Made by a program: the position numbers and the translations under genes
Assembly (NCBI GenBank): GCA_033558025.1
Contig: JAUCEF010000006.1
Location: 1,922,001-1,986,000, forward strand
From: Phytophthora sp. 'mugwort'
Taxonomy: Eukaryota; Oomycota; Peronosporomycetes; Peronosporales; Peronosporaceae
Reading direction: 5' to 3'
Length of the DNA stretch: 64,000 bases
Notes under the pieces: model-generated
The model's database searches: none
What the model was told of the DNA's origin: nothing
The model's input: the letters and a program-made list of their open reading frames with translations, nothing else
Shown here: positions 24,501 through 34,260 of the stretch, piece by piece
How the letters are laid out: each line of letters begins with the position of its first letter
Numbering within the stretch: the first letter of the stretch is position 1

Positions 24501-24988
24501 TCGAACCGCTCCGAGAAGTTGACGTTCACCATGGCCGAAGCACGTAGCAGCCACATGCGGTACAGCCAACTGGTGCACCACGGGGCCACGGCCAGCCACA
24601 ACACGAGCACGAGCGCGGCACGCAGCACGAACGGCAGCCACTTGAGTAGCACGACGCACAGCCCCGTGGTCAGCAGCTCCGTCCACGGTAACACGTCGGG
24701 TGCGTTGGCATCGTACAGCGGCGTGAAGGTAAACTCGTGGCCGCACAGCTCGCAGAAACTCTTACCCGAATGCTCCAGCCACTGCTCCAGACAGTCCGAG
24801 TGCGTGAAGCGGATGCTGCCGCTGCACTTGCATGGCGCAAACAGCCGGCGTCCAGGCTCGGCCTCGCCGCGGCATACGCGGCACTCGGCCTCCTCCTCGT
24901 CCTCGTCGAGCTCATGGGCGGGTGGCGGAAACGGTGGCGCCGCAGCGGCGACCTCATGCATGTCGGGAACGGGACGCAGGTCCACCAT
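21575..24988 (-). CDS. MARCH6: RING-CH E3 ubiquitin ligase of the Doa10/MARCH6 (TEB4) type
   Basis: A single exon encodes 1137 residues, near the usual size of this family. The N-terminal RING-CH finger (about 35-87) has the C4HC3 order: CRVC, CKC, HSDCLEQW and CELC. Many hydrophobic segments of 18-25 residues follow, as expected for a polytopic ER or inner-nuclear-membrane ligase. Two long acidic or histidine-rich loops lie between them: a poly-His run near 214-219 and a Glu/Asp run near 975-1000. Known relatives ubiquitinate misfolded ER and nuclear proteins and squalene epoxidase. The tandem ER J-protein earlier in the window would act in the same quality-control pathway. There is no sign of truncation. 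Confidence 0.93.
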   Translation of the reverse strand: MVDLRPVPDMHEVAAAAPPFPPPAHELDEDEEEAECRVCRGEAEPGRRLFAPCKCSGSIRFTHSDCLEQWLEHSGKSFCELCGHEFTFTPLYDANAPDVLPWTELLTTGLCVVLLKWLPFVLRAALVLVLWLAVAPWCTSWLYRMWLLRASAMVNVNFSERFDAPHVVDDIFSGVILIVCIVFSFLALMSFADFLRFHLDHIEEEIAADEMPHHHHHHRHDAAQHVRRAQFGEGNHVEEAVENEQDVEPRLRPMLDGPRRLGNLDENAQSDDSSDEEEWADQNREEPFADAFIQHHEFGLAPPVEDADPVPEPQHELRQRRPLRDAPEMNEDPGQNAAGPAPRGARNRVDPPQNMNQREWEDDFEHMEINIAMDELLGLRGDLVVLFRNVSWLLAFNGAYLGLFAFIPYTLGSTLLSAGARIVASLPVTCTAFASLVRLESAADQELSIGVFFVKNLLQSIETAKQSGDCLQLVDICTCMMGYLSICMTIVLWRFMVRTASSYIHRPLMDGLLWALRCLTAIVKVSTLLLLKMVILPIILGLCIDFASLHLFKVTAHDRIAFCMQNMICTLMVHWVLGITFMLFVTVSVLQMREVAHPDILAKVIRPQEDHPDLLRTLLSERCTKHARRMLLSLAIYAALLLVLVHAPVRIASFVAPSFFPLTLHFQHFSPEIQIPLELLVVHLVVLSVLEHAKNDIGKFQHVGIVFASDWLGLTEYLLPQTELEIGANGQRKSKIVVLPPPPLHFHPRAQLPPEELRVDGHRYLPWPEDGLDDPQPVEYPLLPRETPSHLWLRLAGLAVFLWAVCIVVIGSMLFGSLFIGRICMGPFERVSGISHDPLVMAAGVQIIWYFVNSIHALNVLMLPEERVDPTLVQRGYSVRNMTPANAVTCVVGWTLVCPFMLGQLMSLCVTSANAASLESFLMGYLFFNLFAWLVCCFPAKRNNRRRNQRQAALEELEADEEGFLDVANEDELFEDDMDDDELEEEEEERLLHEEDAAAAVVAESVGFIGSFRKAYRQLQFNVNVHENEAVRLRRDNIRGKCFDMEFFQESVLQPIAVFLIGMLVVPWLLSSVILLVGSSDKANFEKTAFAMCAFWVGTVFVLVRSHSHVTRWLSNLSESIRNERYLIGRQLQDMAR

Positions 24989-25390
24989 GTGCGTGTGTGT
25001 ATCTATAAGAGGCGAAAGCTGTGAGAGGCCGCCCGGGAGGAGATGGAGCGCGCGGAGCGGAGCTTTAGAGGCGCGGAAGACTGAGTGAGAAAACGACCTT
25101 GTCGCCGCTGGGGTTGGGCGACAGGGCGTCGAAAAGAGGGAATGAGTCGCATATAAAAAGCAAGTCAGAGGTGGATGTAGCCATTTGGAAATGATGACAT
25201 CATACGATACTATTATACCGGTATTTGCGATAAAAAAAAATACATGTATTGTGGAAGTTGGAGATAAAAAATCGTTTTTCGCTAGGGTTTCTTAAATCAA
25301 TACTAGATCTCAACACCAGCTAGACATCAAGGCTAAAAGCGAAGTCTCTTGCCTAGAGGTATGCCTCTCACGAGATACGCTGCATCCGTG
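24989..25390. other. Upstream region of the RING-CH ligase
   Basis: This contains the 5' UTR and promoter region of the minus-strand ligase gene. It carries an A-rich run near 25232-25240 and AT-rich sequence. No host coding exon was identified. Confidence 0.45.
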
Positions 25391-25585
25391 TTAAGCCGTC
25401 TCATCTGCAAATGCCTCGATGTTTGCTCTGTCGTCAAGCGACATCCGCTGACAAACAAGCCTACGCTCGCGGTATCTCTCTTGAGCAAGGCGTCGCTTCT
25501 TCTGCATCTCCCGACCATCTGCAATCAGATTGTTTAGGCTCTGGTGGTATTCTTCGCCACTAGTAGATCCGAAGGGGTTATAGCC
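25391..25585 (-). pseudogene. Isolated coding fragment of unknown origin beside a hAT element
   Basis: A 65-codon open stretch ends in TAA and reads GYNPFGSTSGEEYHQSLNN, then a charged helix (KKRRLAQERYRERR). The composition is protein-like. A second short open stretch (QVGEDLDDDIFRLVRR) lies just upstream in a different frame. It may be the 3' end of a host or transposon gene cut by the hAT insertion at 25731. The family is not recognised. Confidence 0.35.
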
Positions 25586-25730
25586 GATGTAATAGTTTGT
25601 CAGCGTCGCACAAGTCTAAATATGTCGTCGTCTAAGTCCTCTCCAACCTGAACTTGTCGACACAAATGTGTCATAGCACAAAAAAGAGGTTAAGACAATT
25701 CTGCATAACGATGCGGTCATTGGTGATGCG

Positions 25731-25742
25731 TAGACCTGGGCA
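25731..25742. repeat. Left terminal inverted repeat of hAT element
   Basis: The sequence TAGACCTGGGCA matches the complement of 28519-28530 at all 12 positions. Confidence 0.8.
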
Positions 25743-25778
25743 CGGTTTAGTTAAAAGTTAACTTGCTCAGAAAATATT

Positions 25779-27693
25779 TTAGCCGGTTAACCGAACGGCT
25801 AATCGGTTAATCGGCAAATTAGCTGAATGTTGCACTTTTCCTAAGGCCCGTTGCCACGACCTCAGCAGCATACTCTTCTCTAGTTGGTTGTCAGAAATAC
25901 TTGATCTGTCGGGACGCGGAAACTGTCCGCTATCTGAAAATGCAGACTCACAGGGAACGGATGAACCCATCACATCGAAAACATCACGAGCCAGCTGAGC
26001 CAAAGTTGGAAACTTGTCAGCTCTAAAGTTTTTCCACCAGAGCAGTACGCTCTTATAGCTGTGGTCTGGGCTTCGCGTTGCCTGAAGATATTTTCACCTA
26101 GCTCGTCGAGGCTTTCCGTTCGTCTCCCACAGCCCATGAGCCCACTGATGTAATTTGCATCGCTAACGCAACCTAGTGCTGACTGTTGGACTGCCCACAA
26201 CACTCATTCTGTAGTGCAGTTGAAGAACATGCTGTATTGCATCTTGCATGTCATCACCCAGATTATACCAATCGCGATCTGTTTGGGGGTCGAGAAAGAG
26301 AGCAAGGCGCGGCAACCATCCACGGAGATGGTCCTTGTATTTCTGGAGCTTCAACTTAATTTTTTTGCCGCCTCTATCGTAGTCTCAGTGGTCACATCGG
26401 TAGTATTACTGCCTTGGACTGTACGATCACAGTGGGCGACCATACTGTTATAAATGACCGGTTGAAGCGAAATAGTTACAACCGATCTTGAGTTAGCTAC
26501 TTGAGTTAGCTTCTTTGCGATGCGTAGAAAGTCACACATGCTTTTGAGGACAGCCCAGTCTTCTGCTGATAGTTCAAATTCCACTAAAGCTTCCTTGAAC
26601 TCGTCGCACTTGCAGAGTGCTTTAAAGACCATGCGTAGCTTATAGCAATCGTCCAGCATAGTGAACAAGGAATTCCAATCCGCAATCTAGACCGGGTGGG
26701 TCCAATCCACGCTTGTCCCCAAAAGGGTTTGTACATCTTTGAATTTCTTTCGCATGGCGCTGCTAAGACGACTTTCTTAAGCAGCGAGCGCAGCTTGTCC
26801 GCCTTGGTCTTGATGCAGGCCTCTGCGTCCTTCATAGCACAGTTCATAAAAAAATATGACAAGCACAGCGAATACGCCAGCTCTCACTTATAGCTGCAGG
26901 ATGGGCTTCATTCAGCAGTAATCTCAGATCTTTCATTGCATTCGGCATCTCTCCACCGTTATCCGTCGTGACTCCTTAAATTCTTTCCCCGATACCAAAC
27001 TCCTCGACAATACTAAATACTAGATCACTAGTAGTGGAGGAATTGTGTGGCGGCGGAAAGTACTTGAACCCCAGTAATGCTGAGTGCAACTCCCAATGCT
27101 CGTCAACCCAATGCACTGTAATTCCAATATAACCACGGTACACCCGCGACGACCAGCAATCTACCGTGGTGCCAAACTTGCTAGAGATCCCGTTCAGCAT
27201 CTGCTGAAATAGGTCCCGGTCTGCTGTGTACTCGTCGTCGACGGCACGTAGAAGCGTCCTCCTGCTAGGCAAGTCATAATGTCGGCACAGGGTGTGAACG
27301 AATTTGTTTAAATGACTCCTTTTCCACCATCACGAATGACTGTTTCGTGTCAACAAACCACGCAACCGTTGCTACAAGAATCTCCACTTGTCGCTCTGGG
27401 CTCACTAGGTCGTGTCTGTCCAATGCACCTGTGTTCGACAGAGTCTGCTGCTGTGGATCGCCAGCAATACCGGAATCTACTCCAATTAAGTGGTTGAAGC
27501 GCAGATGACGAGCCAATACCGACACTCCAGTCGAAGATGCATAGGAAGCTGGGCGCGCTACTTTGCTCGATAAGCATTCCAAAGATGTAGAGTAACTTCC
27601 ACTACCATCAAAATGAGACCAGACCCAAGAACGCTTTTTGCGCTTGGATGATCGACGCCCTAGAGGCGTTACCAACTCGGCCGCGGCTTCCAA
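25779..27693 (-). pseudogene. hAT transposase, broken by frameshifts and stops
   Basis: Fragments in several frames follow the order of a hAT transposase when read from 27693 down. First is a BED-type N-terminal region, next a segment with VDCWSSRVYRGYIGITVHW (the first catalytic Asp region). A helical insertion follows (ALVEFELSAEDWAVLKSMCD), and last the dimerisation tail with MGSSVPCESAFSDSGQF and RSSISDNQLEKSMLL. No single frame spans more than about 140 codons, so the gene cannot make a full transposase. Confidence 0.75.
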
Positions 27694-28518
27694 CTGAGTG
27701 CCCCGTTCCGACCCAACTACAATCTTTCCCTCAGACGCAACGTGCGATTCTTTCCAGCCTCAGCCTCGCTATTAACACCATTGCCAGTTCACTGTGTCAA
27801 AATAACCGAAGTATTTGCTCCCAAGAACTCAGTGTCACTGCTACTTGAGGGCTCCGTCATTATGTAAAGCCTATCAAACGCAAAACGTATTGCATGTCAG
27901 AAGTGTGTTGATACGATTAGATTTTTCGGCGTTTAGCAAAGGCACTGACCTGCTATTCAGTGAGGAGCCCTCTCTCGGCACTTGACGGACACGCCTCAAT
28001 CGCTGGAGGCGTACTTTATGTCTTAAACAGGGTAGCGGGGTTGTGATCTATGCAGCCGATCAATGACCCGACAGCGCGAGCACCACTCACGACCGTAGCT
28101 CGATTCTGCTAAACAACAGCGCCAAATACGTCGCACTCAGTATCAATTGCAGTGGTAAAGCTTGCTAAGAATGAAGCTCGTAGTACTTACCGCTAAGACT
28201 TGAATCAGACGAACGCGATATGACAATCAATGCCTTGTCAGGGAGGTGGGGGCACGGTACTCAACAGAGCAGCGATGGTGTTGAAGTATGGCCTCGGGTT
28301 GGACGCTAGCACCAGCGCAGCAAGCGTCGTCAGTGCCCTCGTGGGCTCTCATTTTGGACGTGGGGGCGACTCGGTCTTTTCTGGACTGGCAATCACTAGC
28401 AATCTTGATATCAGTATTACTTGTACCGGTTAGCGGACGGTTAACCGGCTCGACAAATTGCGAACCAGCTAACCGTTTAGTCGGTTAGCCGGTATCCGAG
28501 CGGCTTTAACCGAGCCGA

Positions 28519-28530
28519 TGCCCAGGTCTA
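28519..28530. repeat. Right terminal inverted repeat of hAT element
   Basis: The sequence TGCCCAGGTCTA is the exact reverse complement of the left end at 25731-25742. Confidence 0.8.
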
Positions 28531-28549
28531 CTTCTGTGAAACAACAGCA

Positions 28550-29539
28550 GGCAGGTTGAGGCCTTGGGGGGATGGATGCACCAGACGTGTTGCTCGAGCT
28601 GCTGGTACCCCTTATCGCCCACTCGGCGGGATACTCGGAGTTCATGAGCCCCAGGTCGCGCAAGGATCCTCGTCCACGTTCCGTTGTGTAGCCCGATGGG
28701 AGGCCTCATTTCGAGGAACAACGTAATGTCGGGCGTGGTGCCAAGATCATGTCCCGAGCAAATAAGTGCAAATCCACGCGGGCATCTACCTTGCAGCCAC
28801 AGAGTTTGTCCTTAGCGCTGTAGAGAAGTAGAGTATTAGCAATGCCGCCAGTAGGCCAATCGGCCTGCTGGCAACATGACTGTTTTTCTTGGTTTAAGCT
28901 GCGTCATCAGCTCGTTCACCTGCGCCAGCACGACATCGTGCTCGTTCACGTAGAGCTGGATAGCCAAATTAAGACGGTGGCTTGCACAGCCAATGGCAGT
29001 CCCATCCGTGTCGCAATCGCGCGATTTGTGTTGCAATCGTCCCCGGCAATAAGCGCACACGGCTCGGATCCGCAGGATACTAGCTCGCTAACGACGTAAA
29101 TTTCGTAGATATCGACGTAGTATAGTGCCAGAGCTCCACAAGCCAAAACTTTTGCAGGGAGATCCTTCGTATTGACGACCTCCACGATTCGCACGACGAT
29201 GATCATATACTTCTAGTGTCCCATCTGGATATGGTGCGCGTTAACTTGTTGTAAGCTTTTTCGACTGTGACGTTTCGCCGGACAGCCCATGTAAATGCTA
29301 GCGGCGTAGTCTGTGACAAAGCCGAACCTATCGAGCGTGTCGTTTCCCGGGCACTCGTATTCCGCTAGACTTCGACGTGCCGGGGGGGGGGGGGGGGGGC
29401 TTGTCGTTGAGGTGGCTCATTCGATATGAAATCCATTGTCGACTGCCTGCTTGCGAACCTCAACAAAGTACCGGTACTGCAAGAGACACGAGACCTTGAA
29501 CGTGAAGGCGTAGTTTGCCAGTTGCTTGTTTGAGACCAT
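28550..29539 (-). pseudogene. Second hAT-like transposase fragment
   Basis: Reading the minus strand from an ATG at 29539, the pieces are a BED-finger start (MVSNKQLANYAF), then RKQAVDNGF and, after a frame change, MSHLNDK. Next come ALIAGDDCNTNRAIATRMG and, after another frame change, AIGCASHRLNLAIQLYVN and VLAQVNELMTQLKPRK. This order matches the N-terminal half and core of oomycete hAT transposases. Several frameshifts, stop codons and an 18-base G run break it. It ends close to the right end of the first hAT element, which may have inserted into it. Confidence 0.65.
29382..29399. repeat. Run of 18 G
   Basis: Eighteen consecutive G (C on the coding strand) lie directly after the MSHLNDK codons of the hAT BED finger, where the family normally has the next zinc ligand. 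Confidence 0.9.
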
Positions 29540-31214
29540 GGCAAGTGCTGAAGGGGACAAATAAGAATAACAGCCCGTAGGGGGCTAGAGCTAGCGTGGT
29601 TCGAGCCGAGAGAGCTTTGATTCGCGGTCCGGTTAGATTTGATGGTTTCAACAATATAGGAACTTTACCAAGAACAGTATCGAGTTTAGGGGATTTTCAA
29701 TAATATTATATTGACCTCTCCAATTCATGTATTATTGGAATTTAATTATTTTGTTTTTCAGGGCCTGCTCGTAATGGGCTTGATAAACGTCGGCGTCTCG
29801 GCGTGGAAGATGTTGGGCAGCATATCCGACGTCCCACCGTTCTTGAGTACGACGAGCACCATGAACAGCACTTCCTTACCTGCATATTGCGGGCGTCGGT
29901 CCCTCCCAACGTTCCAATGGAGGCTGATGTTGCGCCACAGACGCCTCGAGCGTGTTGGCTGTCGTGGTATGAAGTTCGTAAGGAGGAGGGGCGCCTCCGT
30001 CCGCCACGAAGCCGCCGTCGGTAGGGCGCTGTGATGGAGGATTTCATTTTCTCAAGCGCATATGATAGATGGGGCACTGCGACGCATTGCAAGGAAATTT
30101 GCGTTGCTTTGCCTCGGCAAACAGCCTTCTAGTAGATGCACATCAGAACAGCAATCTCGGAAAACTGAGAAGGCAAACCATAACGAAGAATGACTCAAGC
30201 TTGACACGCACGTACGTGTGAGGGCTAGATTACCATAGCGACTGCTCGAAGGGGTACACAAAACAGTTTTAGCTTGGCTCCCACTGGCCCTTCAACGAAA
30301 ACCGGTGGTTTCACATCCATCTTCCTCCGATTCAGCCCCTGATAACACCACCACTAGCTGATTGCGCCGTCACATTGCCAGCGACACGGGGTTCAGCCGT
30401 CCGGGTTACAGTCGTGCGAAGTGGCAATATCGAAGGTACGCAAAAGCTGCCTTGTTCAGCACAGGCGAACGAGTTTCACGCTGGACTTGGCAGGATGTTC
30501 GATCCAAGCGCTGCGTTTCTTCAGAACTTGCTTCACTTGATTGAGAACCTTGCACCTAGTCCGTCATGCTTTTCACTAGACCGGTCGCCGTTTTATTCAA
30601 AGCTTGACGTAATTCCGGTCTTCCTGTTGTTAATTGTCGCGTTGAGGTTAGTAATTCAAGACCCTAACGTCGGCGTGCACCTCGTCTAGTCTGGTTTCCA
30701 GCAGGTCCATTTGTTAGTTTTTAGCGCCACGGAGATTTCGATCCAACTGCTTCCGCACAGATGCCGTGTCTCTTCTCGACATTCTTCGCGCTGTGTTTCT
30801 TTCTTCTATCGACACCAAGTTTTACTCTGTCGCAATCTTTTAACTCACTAGTTAGCTGATAAAATAGATGTGGTAGCACTTAGGCAGAGGGAGTCTTATA
30901 TTTACTTGTTACGGTTCTCGAACTCTGTTCGCGACGTCACTTGGGCTATTGTTGCGTACTTACCGGATATTAATCCCGAAGGCATCCTGCGATCGGCCAC
31001 GTCTTCTTGTCCAGAGAGGAGTCGACTTTATTTCTTTCGTTAAGATTTCGGACCCAAGCTTGCTGCTATTTCACAATCCATACCCATACGCCTGTCCTTA
31101 CATGCATCCAGTCTTCGTTGCTTTCACTACGACGACATGTTTAAGTTGTAGTGTTCATAAAGAGCCGTGTCCTTGAGCCACCGCGCAATCGCTCCGTAGT
31201 TGCTTAACTTGGTT
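29540..31214. other. Unresolved repeat-derived sequence
   Basis: This stretch separates the second hAT fragment from the gypsy remnant. Short open frames exist on both strands, for example 29803-30024 (+) with a charged, Pro/Arg-rich translation. None matches a family I can name. It is probably decayed transposon sequence. Confidence 0.4.
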
Positions 31215-32130
31215 CTTCACGAGACTCATCGCGACAAATGGTGTCGCGTAAGGACAATATTTTTGAGAAAATGTCAGTATTGTTTTGTACAACTGCATGG
31301 GACTGCGTAGCGGCTACTACCAGCTCCGGATGCGCGGTTCCGATATTAAGTACATCTCATTTCAAATAGCCGATGGTTGATTTGAATATCTTTGGATTCC
31401 TATAGAGCCCCCACTGCAACTTTTAACGATGGAATTAGAAAGCTGCTTAAGGACTTAGCTGATCTCCTACTTTGATTATATTTCCGTATCACGTCTAGCC
31501 GAGACCTTTAAGCTCGCCTTGCTGTGCGGGATCGAGTACTAATCCGTATGGAGGATAATGAATTCTACGTGAAATTAAACAAGTATTTATTCTGTTCCGT
31601 GGCATACCTCGTATATTACATCCGGCGAGATAGAGTAAGAGATCCGAAAAGGTCCAAACGTTTCGTGACTGGAGACGACGCTCTACGAAGTAAATTACAG
31701 CTGTTTCTAAGTACCGCAACGTACGTGAAGCGATTCTATGGCAGAGTTGCCCATGCCGCAGGACCTCTTTTCGAGATGCTGAAAGACAAAATTGCTGTAA
31801 ACGTAAGGCAACGCTGAGGTGGACTCAGCGCAAGTATAGCATTTTGAGTAAAATTGCAAGTTTCGGTAATACCGTGCTCGCCCCTTTGAAATGTGATTTC
31901 AGCGAACAATTCTATATGCGGTTGGATGCAAGTAACTTTGCAATGAAGGGGTGTTTCTTTTAGGTAGAAGAACACGACAACGAATTGGTCTACAGACAAC
32001 GATATACAAAACCGGCATGACTGAATAGTATCCTCCATAATGAACTGGCTCGTTGTTGAAGTGGACAATAAAACCCTGCAGAGTTTTGATTGGACGACTA
32101 TAACTACTGTTTGTAAAAAACTGAAATTTC
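31215..32130 (+). pseudogene. Gypsy-type retrotransposon reverse transcriptase and RNase H start, decayed
   Basis: In-frame pieces follow gypsy pol order: SGYYQLRMRGSDIKYISFQ, then TFNDGIRKLLKDL and YFDYI at the catalytic YxDD position. After that come NEFYVKLNKYLFCS, LQLFLSTATYVKRFYGRVAH and the RNase H start FYMRLDASNFAMKGCFF. Stop codons interrupt the RT, and the YFDYI string has lost the second catalytic Asp. The match breaks at about 32130 and resumes near 33735. Confidence 0.72.
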
Positions 32131-32218
32131 AAATGTGATGTGCAAAAAATTGCTTTTATCCGACCATTACCTCCGGATACCTAGGAATTGCTTTCTCAAA
32201 GCTGCGAATTACGGTGGT

Positions 32219-32960
32219 CTAAGCCAATTCGGCCCAAGCAGCAATGGTATATTTAATTGCACGGAGGCGCTTCTCTTTGGCAGTGCCCCTGATAAGCCAG
32301 CGAAACTTCGACCGGACTTTCGCTTTTAGTGGCCCCATCACACCGACGTCCAGCACTTGACAATCCGCCGTCGTATTAGGCGGAGCAGGGACCATCATTG
32401 CGTTTGCCTCCTCGGCAACGACCGGCTGACCCTCCTCAGAAACGTGGGAATCAAAACTATCGAGAAGGAGGGCAGCGGGGCCGTCAATTCGTATTTAAAA
32501 ATAAAAAATCTGTATAAAATTGCCAGCCAACTGCGACCATCCACGCGTGCTCCTGCGTGGTGTAGTAGTGGCCAGATGGGTAATCGGGCAACTGCTAGCC
32601 TTCGATGCCCCCACTGAGCTTCCCTCAAATGAAGATAACTGGAAGTTTTTTTACCTTAACAACAAAAACGAAGTAATTAGTCCGATAAATATAAGTTTCG
32701 GCATCAATGAAAAGTTGAAACGTACCCTAACCGCGAATTTAAGCACTTTTGTCATTCTGTCAGTGTGATTCGTCGTCTTGGCCATTCGAGCGGGATCCCT
32801 GCGGCCTTTGAGAGCCCAAAAGCGAGCCAGTGGCATGTCAAAATTGATTGCAGTTTCGTGGACATTGTAGATCTCTGAATTGCTCCATGTACTGTAAGCC
32901 TTCCAAAACATCAGACAAAACTTCCCTCGCTTCTCTAGCAGCTCTGCAGTCGGCATTTTG
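32219..32960 (-). pseudogene. DDE_1 (pogo-like) transposase fragment inserted in the gypsy remnant
   Basis: On the minus strand I read IYNVHETAINFDMP (the first catalytic region, with His where Asp is usual) and then the ARFWALKGR block. In another frame follow DYPSGHYYTTQEHAWM, LLLDSFDSHVSEEGQ (the second Asp region) and VPAPPNTTADCQVLDVGVMG. The fragment ends at a TAG (32219) after TIAAWAELA. Frame changes break it. It sits between the two halves of the gypsy RNase H region, which shows nesting. Confidence 0.7.
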
Positions 32961-33734
32961 GCTTCTTGGGCTTTTTCGGCGAAATCTCATAGCTACACAA
33001 AGCAAAATATCAATTAAAACAACAACTAATTCATAAAAAACGAAGTTCTCAGCATCAAAAATTACTTTGCCGCTTGCAGATACAATGGAACATTCTCTCA
33101 AGCGAGTGCTCAGGGCTTCTGTGCTCCTCCAAGTACCTCGCACACCAGTTCGGCTCCTGCAGCCGCATATAATCGATCATTGAATGCGTTGGAAGGCCTT
33201 AAAGAGCATAATGTACAACAAAGTCAGTAAATATGTTAGTGGTCCCTATTAGCTATCACTGGAAAATACTTTCATCTCTGCGTGCATCTTTCATAAATGT
33301 TACAAGGGCTGAGACGCTAATAAATAATTCCTTGCGCCCTTTCCCTTGAGCGTCGGCGATCGAGCATTACCGCCAAGGCGAGCAGGCGGTCAGCCTGCTT
33401 CCACCGCCCGAAACTGCGCCGCGTGGCAACTGGGGGTGGCGCGCTGCTTCGTCAGCTCCAACTCGGGTGGCGTTCGTGCGCCTTCGCACTTCTGCTTTAT
33501 CCTGTAGCGCCCCCGCTATCGCGCCATTGAGGACTGCGCGTAGTTTTAGCTCGGCAGGGTGTGCATTTTACGCCGTCCAGTCGATTGTTCTTGCTGAGAT
33601 TCGCCAAATAAAGAACATTCTCGCACGTGATTCGCTAAAAATAATGTACAGGAGCCCCAGCTGTGGCTATGCCTGTCGCCGGCTTTTAGTCTGCCAGCTT
33701 TGTATGCCGTTGTCCGTAGTCTTGTAGCACACCA

Positions 33735-34260
33735 ATGAAGGAAATGCAAGGGAGCTGAAAAAAACTATTACATCATAGAGAAAGAGTTATTGGTTATCGT
33801 GTTCGGACGCCGAATGTGAAGAGTTTACTTGCTCGATAAAATTATTTTGGAGACCGACCACAAGTCCCACGAGAGTGGTCCGCCCTAAAAACGATTTCCC
33901 GTCGTATAGATCGCTGGTGCGGCGGGTCAGCAAATATCCTGTCGCGTTCAAGTACATAATTGGATCAGCCAACACAGTTGTGTACGGCATTTCACGCCGA
34001 CCTGACTTTCGAGAGAGTAGCTCGTTGGGGGAAGTTATGGTGGCTAGTGTTATATCCGATCCCGTGTGTACCTATCCGATGTTATCGGTGAAGCTGTCAC
34101 TCGCTACGAGGACGATCCAACGACACATGCGATTATTCCAGCGGTGCAAGGGAACGCGTCAGAGGACGCACCATATGTACTCATCGGATACAAGATACTG
34201 TACCAGGGACCTAATGACTGTAACATCCGGCTCGTACTACAGCTATTAACGAATTGATAA
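33735..34260 (+). pseudogene. Gypsy-type RNase H end and pol linker, decayed
   Basis: The translation resumes with YYIIEKELLVIVFGRR, then after a stop RVYLLDKIILETDHKSHES, KYPVAFKYIIGSANTVVYGI and SRRPDF. These match the RNase H C-terminal half and the start of the linker in oomycete gypsy elements. Together with 31215-32130 this is one element split by a younger insertion. Confidence 0.7.

Larger units (their letters stand above)
25731..28530. mobile_element. Decayed hAT DNA transposon with intact terminal inverted repeats
   Basis: The element is bounded by a perfect 12-bp inverted repeat (TAGACCTGGGCA at 25731 and its complement ending at 28530). Inside each end are several copies of a GGTTA/TAACC-type motif (CCGGTTAACCG and variants), at 25781-25815 on the left and 28426-28510 on the right. 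Such subterminal repeats bind hAT transposases. The interior holds a broken minus-strand transposase. The 8-bp flanks (GTGATGCG and CTTCTGTG) do not match, so no target-site duplication remains. Confidence 0.8.

Noticed and set aside
25723..28538. 8-bp target-site duplication around the hAT element
   Set aside because: The flanking octamers GTGATGCG and CTTCTGTG do not match.
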